This document shows positions 1-7,062 of a stretch of DNA of 64,000 nt, in pieces (position 1 is the stretch's first letter; every line of letters starts with the position of its first letter). The notes under the pieces are model-generated. The model saw only the letters and a list, made by a program, of their open reading frames with translations, was not told the origin of the DNA and did no database searches. The DNA comes from Tolypothrix sp. FACHB-123 (lineage in GTDB: Bacteria > Cyanobacteriota > Cyanobacteriia > Cyanobacteriales > Nostocaceae): positions 62,001 to 126,000 of the forward strand of contig NZ_JACJRE010000002.1 in assembly GCF_014697075.1 (NCBI RefSeq), given 5' to 3'. Position numbers and translations under genes: made by a program.

Positions 1-246
1 CACCCAACTGTCGAACGCTTTGCGGAAACAACCCTCATTATATTTGATATGCTTTCGCGAATTAGTGAAAGTAATATGCCTGCACGTCCTCGCTTGGGTT
101 GGCGTAAAGCCAAGATTACAGTTGGTGAACCAATTTCAGTGACAGAACGCTGGCAAAATTCTCAAGGCGATCGCCAAGCTACTCGCCGTGCTACAAGTCA
201 GTTAACACAAGATTTGCAAGTCACTTTAGAACAGTTAATCAGTTAG
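1..246 (+). CDS. Probable acyltransferase, C-terminal fragment
   Basis: The reading frame is open from the first base of the window and ends at a TAG at 244-246, so only about 81 C-terminal residues are present and the start lies outside the window. The segment begins with HPTVERFAETT and contains the sequence KITVGEPISV, which resembles the C-terminal part of 1-acyl-glycerol-3-phosphate (PlsC-like) acyltransferases of cyanobacteria, where a KI-x-VGEPI-type strand follows the catalytic domain. The catalytic HX4D box is not in the window, so the assignment rests on recollected family resemblance only. The next 600 bases contain no gene on this strand. Confidence 0.5.
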   Translation, partial: HPTVERFAETTLIIFDMLSRISESNMPARPRLGWRKAKITVGEPISVTERWQNSQGDRQATRRATSQLTQDLQVTLEQLIS

Positions 247-869
247 CGATCGCTTAATACCCATTCTTGATGAGAATGCATACAATTAGCCTACCTATGC
301 AGGCTTTGTTTATTTAGCCCCAGACTTCTAGGTTGTGGGCGTTTATATACCCAACCGAGAAGCTTTATGAGAATTAATGCGACAATTTGGCGGCCAGTAG
401 AGAGTTAAGCCAGGGGATATGGCAAATTCTCCATCATAGGTATATCTCTATGTTGAAGATATAAAAAAGTTGAATATTAAGTTTTAGAAACAAATTGCCC
501 AATTTCTTACGATTAGAGATTTGAAGCGGTTTATTAATAAGTTTGCTTAATATGTTATGAATTTTAAAATTAGCCGACCCTATATTTTTGGGCTTGAATA
601 AGAAATTTCTGCCAAGATACCACACTCGATATAAAAGCTTGTAGTTAGAACATGAAAGCTTTACTAGCTTTTTACGTATAAATACTGTATAAGATGTTTG
701 TTTTGTTTGTGATTAGCGTATCCGGATTCATAGCTTGGCTGTTGTAGAAGTAATTAACAACACAAGTAAAAATAACGAGAGTCAATTCTCCATAACAAAA
801 TACAGCTAAAACAAAAAAGCTGTCAAATCACAAACATACATTTTTAAAACAGGGAATCAGGAGCGAGCA
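247..869. other. Gene-free A+T-rich stretch
   Basis: No supported gene is visible between the acyltransferase fragment and the ORF starting at 870. A 63-codon frame on the minus strand (434-625) is low-complexity, rich in K, N, I, L and F, and has no convincing ribosome site, so it was not called. The right end (about 640-869) is the probable promoter and leader of the next gene; GGAATCAGGAG at 852-862 is a plausible ribosome-binding site for the ATG at 870. Confidence 0.6.
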
Positions 870-1706
870 ATGACAAATTTAAATTTAATGGATGATAAAA
901 AATTAATTAGCCAATATGTACAAGGCAAAACCAAACTAGCTTTTAATCAAAACTTTCGGATTGAATCAATTTCCACAACAATTCAGTTATTAACTAAAAA
1001 AGGCTTCTTACTGGCAAGTATTAATTTATCTAGCTCATCTAAGGTTTTCTTAGTCCGCCAAAACTCCAATCATTTAGAATTAATCAACGAAGTATTATTA
1101 GAAAATAATTTTATCCCTACAGGAAAAATCGAAAATGGGTTAATGCGGTATGAATATTACCATATTCCTGCCGGCTACCAAATGAATTACACGGAAGTAA
1201 GATATGTATGGAAATTGTGGCGTGCTCAAACAATTTGTAGAGATAGAAATCAGGCTAAATTGAAATTAATGATTTTTACTGGTAATGGTTTCCAGAACAT
1301 TCATGAAATGGCATTTAGTCGGGAGAGTTTATATATCACAACTACCAATAATGAAGTTTTAGTACAAGCGGGCGATCGCGTGATTTGGCTCAGCGCTGAA
1401 CAATCACAATCAGAACCTACAACTGCGATCCAAGCACATACAACTCTCAAAAGCGATCGCACTCCAGCAGAGTCAAACACGACCGCTAATAATTTGCTGG
1501 ATTTATATCAAGAACAAATTCAGCCTAGTGAGCAGCTATTATCAATGGCTGCAATCACAACTAATAATATTGTCCGCTTCGATCAAGGTAAACTTTATAT
1601 TCAAACATCTGAAGGTGAAATTGTCGTTGAAGGTTCTAACCTCAAATTTTCTCTCAATGAGCGTAGAGTTGAAAATTTTACTGCTCAACCAGTATCTGTA
1701 AGATAA
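870..1706 (+). CDS. Hypothetical cyanobacterial protein, 278 aa
   Basis: This complete ORF starts at ATG 870 behind a good ribosome site (AGGAGCGAGCA). It has no signal peptide and no membrane segment. The first 150 residues look globular with alternating hydrophobic strands. Residues 165-195 (including SLYITTTNNEVLVQAGDRVIW) and the C-terminal part (residues about 225-265, with KLYIQTSEGEIVVEGSNLKF) look like two related short beta-hairpin motifs, each with hydrophobic-x-T-x-x-x-E-hydrophobic-V-x-x-G, separated by a polar, T/S/Q-rich linker. No enzyme motif was recognised. It stands alone between a gene-free region and a convergent small ORF. The function is unknown. Confidence 0.75.
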   Translation: MTNLNLMDDKKLISQYVQGKTKLAFNQNFRIESISTTIQLLTKKGFLLASINLSSSSKVFLVRQNSNHLELINEVLLENNFIPTGKIENGLMRYEYYHIPAGYQMNYTEVRYVWKLWRAQTICRDRNQAKLKLMIFTGNGFQNIHEMAFSRESLYITTTNNEVLVQAGDRVIWLSAEQSQSEPTTAIQAHTTLKSDRTPAESNTTANNLLDLYQEQIQPSEQLLSMAAITTNNIVRFDQGKLYIQTSEGEIVVEGSNLKFSLNERRVENFTAQPVSVR

Positions 1707-1765
1707 CTAATCACGATCAACTGCGCGAACCAGAACGAATAAAAAACTCATTTCTCAGTCCACCG

Positions 1766-1990
1766 TCAACCGTCAAAGGTTACACAAGGACTGTCAATTT
1801 CCTGGGATGGTTGAAATGAATTGCAAAAAATTACTTGAGAACAATTAACCTGCAATTCGTCTGGGTGAATACAATTTATACCGCCTTCTGTTTGTGTATG
1901 AAAAGCACAATCTTGGCAAATAGTTTGGCGTGGTAAAGTTTGTTTATCTTCTGGCATTAATTGATATTGGTAATGGGTGAAATCTGACAT
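1766..1990 (-). CDS. Small Cys-rich protein, 74 aa, unknown function
   Basis: The encoded 74-residue protein carries six cysteines arranged as C-x2-C, C, C, C and C between residues 25 and 68 (TICQDCAFH, INCIHP, VNCSQ, FCNSF, SPCVTF). The early CxxC and the following Cys residues suggest a small zinc- or iron-sulfur-binding fold. The N-terminus contains a YQYQLMPED segment with no signal peptide. It is convergent with the preceding plus-strand gene and divergent from the kinase gene at 2129. It looks like a conserved cyanobacterial small protein, but I do not recognise a named family. Confidence 0.65.
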   Translation of the reverse strand: MSDFTHYQYQLMPEDKQTLPRQTICQDCAFHTQTEGGINCIHPDELQVNCSQVIFCNSFQPSQEIDSPCVTFDG

Positions 1991-2128
1991 AAACCAAAAT
2001 CACGATAAATATTTTATCCACATAAATAAGTATATAAAGGTTGAAGACTGAAGCCTAAAGTAGGAGCTAATATACTCTCTGTATGGTAAGCTTTGGGAAA
2101 GTTATCATCTGAGTGTTGTCAATATTTC

Positions 2129-2959
2129 ATGATGGATCTGGCATTAATTAAGCTCGGAGGGTCATTAATTACTGATAAGGATCGACCTTATACTGCTCGA
2201 CCCGAAATTATACAACAACTAGCCAGGGAAATAAGAGCGATCGCTCATCAAAACCCCCATCTGAAATTGATTATTGGCAATGGTGCTGGTTCTTTTGGTC
2301 ATCAGTCAGCCAAAAAATACAATACCATCAATGGTATGACCACTGATACTGATAAATTGGGATTTTGTGTAGTCCATCAAGATTCTATCGATTTAAATCG
2401 GCTTCTGACTCAGGCTTTTTTACAGGCTACTTTACCAGTAATTAGCTTACCACCTGTAACTTTGGCAGTTACTCAAAATAAACAGCTAATCAAATTTGAT
2501 TGTTCCGCTATAGAAAATACTTTAGAAGCTGGTTTAATTCCCTTAATCTTTGGGGATGTGGTTTTAGATAAAAAAATTGGTAGTACAATCCTCTCGACTG
2601 ATAAATTATTAACAGAATTAGCAAAATATTTTCATACAAAAACTAAATTCCGCGTTCGACTCATAAATGTTGGTAACTATCCTGGTGTGTATGATGAACA
2701 TGGAAAAGTAATATCTGAGATTAATCCAGCTAACTATCTACAAATCAAAAGTTTTATTGGTGAAAGTAAATCTCTAGATGTTACAGGGGGTATGCTGGGA
2801 AAAGTTGAAGAGTTTTTAGCTATCTCCTATTTAGGAATTGATTGTTGGATAATTGATGGTAATATCCCAGGTAATTTGACTGGTGCTGTGTTGGGAAAAC
2901 CAATTTTAGGCACTTTTATTGGGAATTCATCAAAACAAGACAATTATGAACACAGTTAA
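2129..2959 (+). CDS. Isopentenyl phosphate kinase-like protein (amino acid kinase fold)
   Basis: The protein belongs to the amino-acid-kinase superfamily and most resembles isopentenyl phosphate kinase, which phosphorylates isopentenyl phosphate to the diphosphate. It shows the N-terminal KLGGSLIT phosphate-binding motif (residues 8-15 from M2129), the IIGNGAGSFGH loop whose final His matches the catalytic/substrate-binding His of IPKs, and the DVTGGMLGKVEE glycine-rich ATP-site motif near residue 225. The frame is open upstream to 2093, but the KLGGS strand starts only a few residues after the tandem ATGs at 2129/2132, so one of those is the likely start. The 3' end overlaps a decayed ORF. 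Other amino acid kinases (for example glutamate-5-kinase-like) are possible but fit the GSFGH motif less well. Confidence 0.8.
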   Translation: MMDLALIKLGGSLITDKDRPYTARPEIIQQLAREIRAIAHQNPHLKLIIGNGAGSFGHQSAKKYNTINGMTTDTDKLGFCVVHQDSIDLNRLLTQAFLQATLPVISLPPVTLAVTQNKQLIKFDCSAIENTLEAGLIPLIFGDVVLDKKIGSTILSTDKLLTELAKYFHTKTKFRVRLINVGNYPGVYDEHGKVISEINPANYLQIKSFIGESKSLDVTGGMLGKVEEFLAISYLGIDCWIIDGNIPGNLTGAVLGKPILGTFIGNSSKQDNYEHS

Positions 2960-3142
2960 TTGGCTAATTGAACGGCATATTTTTGATGCAGATGCAGAAT
3001 TATGTGTGAATCAGCGGGGGAAATTCACATATTAAAACTAGGTTCCTTTAGCTGTAGTGCAGAGTATTGATGTGATTTGAGTTTGATTGTTGAAGCTGGT
3101 GCAAAAGCAGCATTAGAAGATTACAAAGCTGCGAAAGATTAA
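2946..3142 (+). pseudogene. Decayed gene remnant downstream of the kinase
   Basis: An ATG at 2946 overlaps the end of the kinase gene and encodes 29 residues beginning MNTVNWLIERHIFDADAE before a stop at about 3030-3032. After a frame break, a further short open segment ends at 3142 with the residues LIVEAGAKAALEDYKAAKD. The coupled start and the two short protein-like stretches suggest a former gene that followed the kinase and has lost most of its sequence. The first stretch faintly resembles the N-termini of cyanobacterial ATP-grasp-type proteins, but that is only an impression. Confidence 0.3.
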
Positions 3143-3208
3143 CTATTTAGTTAGGAAACTCCAAAACATATAGGTGTAGTGGACTGATACACAACTAATT
3201 GTTTTCAA

Positions 3209-4042
3209 TTATTTATTTAAGCGATAGCAAATAGCTTTATCAAATTGAACGCGAGTGAATCCAGAATCTAGATGAATCGTGGTTTCAGCATTACCAAGAA
3301 ATAAGTATCCATCTGGATTTAATTTATGGCGGATTTTTTTTAGTAAGGCTTTTTTTGTGGCGGTATCAAAGTAAATTAAAACATTGCGTAAAAAAATTAC
3401 ATCTTGCTTGGGAAAGATGGGCCAGCATTCTAATAGGTTAATCTGGCGAAATTCTACCATTTGAAGTATTTCTGGTTGAATTTGCCAGGAACTATCTAAC
3501 TGTTGAAAATAGCGATCGCGGAAATTTTTTGGTAATCCCCGCTGAATTTCTAGCTGATTATAACGTCCTTCTGTTGCCCTTGCTAAGACTTTACTCGAAA
3601 AATCGCTCGCTATGAGCTTCCAAGTCCAATTACTCAGCATGGGAAAAGATTCTTTGATCAGCATGGCGATGCTGTAAGGTTCTTGTCCATTAGAGCAAGC
3701 GGCGCACCAAATATTTAGCGATCGCTCTATAGTTCTTTTAGCAATCAATTCTGGAAGCACAAATTCTTTGAGTGCTTCAAAGGGGTGGCGATCGCGAAAA
3801 AAAAATGTTTCATTTGTTACTAGAGATTCAACCACCTGGCTGTGCAAATCGCTGAAAGGTTTATTTCGTAAATAGCCTACTAAGTCGGTAATTGACGCAA
3901 AACCTGCTGATTCAGCAATTGGTTGTAAATACAGCTCTGCTAGGTAGGTTTTTTCCGGTTGTAAGACTACGGAGGAATAGTCGTAAACTAATTGACAAAT
4001 ATAACTAAAATCATGAGTACTGATACGCATAGTCTGCTTCAT
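3209..4042 (-). CDS. cheR: CheR-type chemoreceptor glutamate methyltransferase
   Basis: This protein of 277 residues methylates glutamates on chemoreceptors using S-adenosylmethionine. The N-terminal helical domain (residues about 5-75) is followed by the VVESLVTNETFFFRD motif typical of CheR, then the AdoMet-binding segment IWCAACSNGQEPYSIAM, and later the FLRNVLIYFD motif and the YLFLGNAET motif. No C-terminal TPR extension is present, so this is the short form. Its start codon overlaps the stop of cheB by one base, so the two adaptation enzymes are translationally coupled at the end of the leftward chemosensory operon. Confidence 0.95.
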   Translation of the reverse strand: MKQTMRISTHDFSYICQLVYDYSSVVLQPEKTYLAELYLQPIAESAGFASITDLVGYLRNKPFSDLHSQVVESLVTNETFFFRDRHPFEALKEFVLPELIAKRTIERSLNIWCAACSNGQEPYSIAMLIKESFPMLSNWTWKLIASDFSSKVLARATEGRYNQLEIQRGLPKNFRDRYFQQLDSSWQIQPEILQMVEFRQINLLECWPIFPKQDVIFLRNVLIYFDTATKKALLKKIRHKLNPDGYLFLGNAETTIHLDSGFTRVQFDKAICYRLNK

Positions 4043-5115
4043 TACAGACCTGAAAAAGGTAGTTGATTGTCACGAACTCGGTCAATAATTTTACCTGCTA
4101 TTAGCTCAAGCGGAAGCACCTCATTAGCTAAGCCTGCATTGACGACGAAACTAGGCATTCCCCAGACTACACTAGTAGCTTTATCTTGTGCTAGAATCTG
4201 TCCGCCAGCTTCCCGGATACATTTACAGCCATCTAGCCCATCTTGTCCCATACCTGTGAGGATGACGGCGATCGCTTTCTTACTATAAACTTTTGCGACA
4301 GACTCAAATAGTATATCTACTGAAGGGCGACAGGAATTTTTTGGTGGTGCTTGATTGGTACCCAAGCGCACAATATCATCTTGACGATGTACAACCATGT
4401 GAAAATCGCCAGGTGCAATCCAAGCTTGTCCAGGCTCGATAATGGCTCCAGACACTGCTTCATGTACATGAATTTGGCACTGAGAATCTAGTCTTTGGGC
4501 TAATAGTTTGGTAAACATTGGTGGCATATGTTGCACAATTAAGACGGGAACCGGTAAATCGGCTGGGAGTGCAGGAAGTATTTTGGCTAAGGCATTAGGC
4601 CCGCCTGTGGAAACGCCAATTGCGACAACATCTACCTGTTCTCTGGATTTGGAAACAGCGGAAAAAATTGAATTAGTAATTGTCGTCCCTGGGGAAAATA
4701 AATTAGTTCCGACACCAAATACCTTAATTTTGGGAATTAATTCTGCCCGGATATGTTGGATGCTGGCCTCCACGTTTCCTAGGTTACTCGGTTTGGTGGC
4801 ATAATCTGAAGCACCCAAAGAAAGAGCTTCAAGTGTGGCGATCGCTCCAGTATAAGTAGAGGTGCTAAACATGATGGTAGGTAACTTTGGATACAGTTCT
4901 CTGATTGCCGCCAAGGTTTGTAAACCATCCATCTCCGGCATTTCCACATCGAGAACAATCACATCGGGATGAAGGCGGGGAATTTTTGCCAATGCAATAC
5001 GCCCATTAGCCGCCACACCTACTACCTCTAGTTCTGGGTCTTCGGCTAAAATTTTACTAACCCGACTGCGAACTACTACAGCATCATCAACTACGAGTAC
5101 CCGGATTTTTAGCAT
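4042..5115 (-). CDS. cheB: CheB-type chemoreceptor methylesterase/deamidase
   Basis: The 357-residue protein has an N-terminal receiver domain with phospho-acceptor Asp56 (in VIVLDVEMPEMDG) and acidic pair Asp10/Asp11, followed by a linker and the methylesterase domain. The catalytic triad is visible as Ser169 (IGVSTGGPNAL), His196 (VQHMPPMFT) and Asp292 (GMGQDGLDG), spaced as in enterobacterial CheB. It removes methyl groups from the receptor encoded just upstream and is expected to be activated by phosphotransfer from CheA. A 147-base gap containing repeats separates it from the receptor gene, while it overlaps cheR downstream. Confidence 0.95.
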   Translation of the reverse strand: MLKIRVLVVDDAVVVRSRVSKILAEDPELEVVGVAANGRIALAKIPRLHPDVIVLDVEMPEMDGLQTLAAIRELYPKLPTIMFSTSTYTGAIATLEALSLGASDYATKPSNLGNVEASIQHIRAELIPKIKVFGVGTNLFSPGTTITNSIFSAVSKSREQVDVVAIGVSTGGPNALAKILPALPADLPVPVLIVQHMPPMFTKLLAQRLDSQCQIHVHEAVSGAIIEPGQAWIAPGDFHMVVHRQDDIVRLGTNQAPPKNSCRPSVDILFESVAKVYSKKAIAVILTGMGQDGLDGCKCIREAGGQILAQDKATSVVWGMPSFVVNAGLANEVLPLELIAGKIIDRVRDNQLPFSGL

Positions 5116-5262
5116 TGGGGGGCTAGGGACTAGGGGCTAGGGATTAGGGGGATGAGGGAGAAAAATGACAACTGTAGGGGCGGGTTCACAGATATCTTCA
5201 CCGATCAAAGACGATCTAAATAAACCCGCCCCTACTGACAACTAACAACTGACAACTAACCA
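5115..5262. repeat. Heptamer repeats and a 13-bp inverted repeat
   Basis: The gap between the mcp and cheB genes holds CTAGGGA/TAGGGGC-type heptamer repeats at about 5115-5160. These are followed by a perfect 13-bp inverted repeat: GTAGGGGCGGGTT at 5173-5185 and AACCCGCCCCTAC at 5223-5235, with 37 bases between. A short tandem of GACAACTAACAACT-type units completes the gap. The inverted repeat resembles dispersed GC-rich palindromes of Nostocales genomes and may be a MITE-like relic or a processing hairpin within the operon transcript. Confidence 0.75.
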
Positions 5263-6594
5263 TCAATATTTAAATTGACTCACGACTTTCTGTAAATCTA
5301 CAGCCATGCGGGCTAACTCTGCCGCTGCTTGGGAAGTGTTATTTGCACCAACTGTGGTAGTTTGAGCATTAATGGCGACAATGGCAATATTTTTGGCAAT
5401 ATCTGAGGTTCCTTGGGCAGCTTCGGCTATATTGCGGGCAATTTCATTGGTGGTGACTGTTTGTTCTTCAACGGCACTGGCAATGGTGCTTTGTAGGTCG
5501 TTAATCTGATTGATGATGTCTGTAATCTGAGTTATAGCACTAACTGCACCTTTAGTATCAGTCTGGATAGCTTCAATTCGCTGGCTAATATCTTCGGTGG
5601 CGTTTGCAGTTTGTTTGGCAAGTTCCTTGACTTCATTAGCTACGACGGCAAATCCTCTACCTGCTTCTCCGGCTCTGGCTGCTTCAATAGTAGCATTTAA
5701 GGCTAGTAAGTTTGTTTGTTGCGCGATCGCGGTAATGACTTTGATGACTTTGCCAATTTCCATGCTGCTTTGACCGAGTTTAGCAATGGTTTTGTTGGTA
5801 CCATCGGCTGTTTTTACGGCTTCAGCGGCTACCGTTGCCCCGTTAGCAACAGTTTTGGCAATTTCACGGATGCTGGCGTTCATTTCTTCCACCGCAGTCA
5901 CTACTGTACTGCTGTTTTGATTGACTTGCTCTGCGGAAGCGGATGCGGAAGTGGCTTGTTCTGAAGTTTGTTCAGCATTGGCGCTCATTTCTTTGCTAAC
6001 TGCGGTGAGTTCTTCGGAAGAAGATGCAACTGCGATCGCGACATCGGCCATTTGTCTGATGGAAGATTTCAGACTATTAATCATCTGATTGGCATTATCG
6101 CTGAGTTGCTTAAATTCTCCAGCATTGCGTGATTTAATTTGTTTTACTAAATTACCTTGGGCTACAGCTAGGGTAACTTCGTTAATATTTTTAATCTGCT
6201 GTGCCAAGCTAGCAGACATTTGGTTTAAATTCGTCAATAATTCTTGCCAAGAACCTGCTGCTGCTTTCAGCCGCACTTGCGTACCCAGCTTTCCTTCTTT
6301 ACCAACTTCGGTTGCTAACCGGGTAACTTCGGTGGCGAAATCTTGATTAAAACTTACCCATTCGTTAAAAACTGCGGCGATTTCACCTAAACCATTGTTC
6401 TCCACAGGGAGACGAACGCTAAAATCACCGTTTTTAGCAGCTTTCATGGCTGCTAATAATGGTTGCAGTTGGGGATCTGTGATGGGGTTATTGATTTCTA
6501 ACTCATCTGTAATATTATCTACATTATTATTGATGGAATTATCTATGGGAGAGTTGGAGTTATTCGTTTTTTTCCCCGTTCGGTTTGTCGCCAT
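5263..6594 (-). CDS. Soluble methyl-accepting chemotaxis protein with tandem HAMP units
   Basis: The 443-residue receptor has no transmembrane segment and no recognisable ligand-binding domain. After a polar, Asn-rich N-terminus (1-40) it shows about three successive HAMP-like units (residues about 45-95, 97-140 and 145-190), marked by the repeating [37 protein letters not shown] and [18 protein letters not shown] segments. A long coiled coil follows, with the highly conserved signalling tip at about 290-325 ([20 protein letters not shown] and the following [15 protein letters not shown]). The C-terminus ends in VVSQFKY without a CheR-tethering pentapeptide. Twelve bases separate it from the cheW stop, so it belongs to the same operon as cheA and cheW. 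Confidence 0.93.
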   Translation of the reverse strand: MATNRTGKKTNNSNSPIDNSINNNVDNITDELEINNPITDPQLQPLLAAMKAAKNGDFSVRLPVENNGLGEIAAVFNEWVSFNQDFATEVTRLATEVGKEGKLGTQVRLKAAAGSWQELLTNLNQMSASLAQQIKNINEVTLAVAQGNLVKQIKSRNAGEFKQLSDNANQMINSLKSSIRQMADVAIAVASSSEELTAVSKEMSANAEQTSEQATSASASAEQVNQNSSTVVTAVEEMNASIREIAKTVANGATVAAEAVKTADGTNKTIAKLGQSSMEIGKVIKVITAIAQQTNLLALNATIEAARAGEAGRGFAVVANEVKELAKQTANATEDISQRIEAIQTDTKGAVSAITQITDIINQINDLQSTIASAVEEQTVTTNEIARNIAEAAQGTSDIAKNIAIVAINAQTTTVGANNTSQAAAELARMAVDLQKVVSQFKY

Positions 6595-6606
6595 TACCTA
6601 GTACTC

Positions 6607-7062
6607 CTAAATATTTTTAAATAAAAGAATTTTTTCTGTATCTAGAACTAGCAAAAACCCTTCAGATAAGGGGTACGCACCTGCTAGAAAGTGACGCATT
6701 TTTCCTTTTAAGGTTGAGGGTGGGGGTTGAAATGTGTTGGCGCTGAAGGCTAAAACATCGCCAACATCATCAACCAGTAAGCTAACTACTTGCTCGGCAA
6801 TACTAACAACGATATAAAATCCTGGTAGTTCATTTATTAGCTTAGTAGGTAAACGCATGGCTGATTTACCCATGTTTAAACGCTGTTGTAAATCGATTAC
6901 CGTTAAAATTTGCCCTCTGAGGTTAATTAACCCACAAATATCTGCTGGTGCTAAAGGTACAGGTGTTAATGCATGGGGACGAATTACTTCCTGAACATGC
7001 TGCACGTCAATACCAAAGAATAGTCCATTAAGAAAAAAGGTGCAAAGTTGTTGTTCAGCCAC
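6607..7062 (-). CDS. cheW: CheW-like coupling protein
   Basis: This is a single CheW domain that links receptors to the CheA kinase. Characteristic features are FFLNGLFFGIDVQHVQEVIRP at the N-terminus, ICGLINLRGQILTVIDLQQRL in the middle and SLLVDDVGDVLAFSA later. The longest frame starts at 7095, but a GTG at 7062 preceded by GGGAG fits the family N-terminus (VAEQQLCTFFLNG) and overlaps the cheA stop by eight bases, indicating translational coupling. The resulting protein has about 151 residues. The gene is followed after 12 bases by the receptor gene. Confidence 0.92.
   Translation of the reverse strand: MAEQQLCTFFLNGLFFGIDVQHVQEVIRPHALTPVPLAPADICGLINLRGQILTVIDLQQRLNMGKSAMRLPTKLINELPGFYIVVSIAEQVVSLLVDDVGDVLAFSANTFQPPPSTLKGKMRHFLAGAYPLSEGFLLVLDTEKILLFKNI

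Noticed and set aside
434-625. Minus-strand 63-codon ORF in the first gap
   Set aside because: Low-complexity K/N/I/L/F composition in A+T-rich DNA, no ribosome site and no family resemblance.
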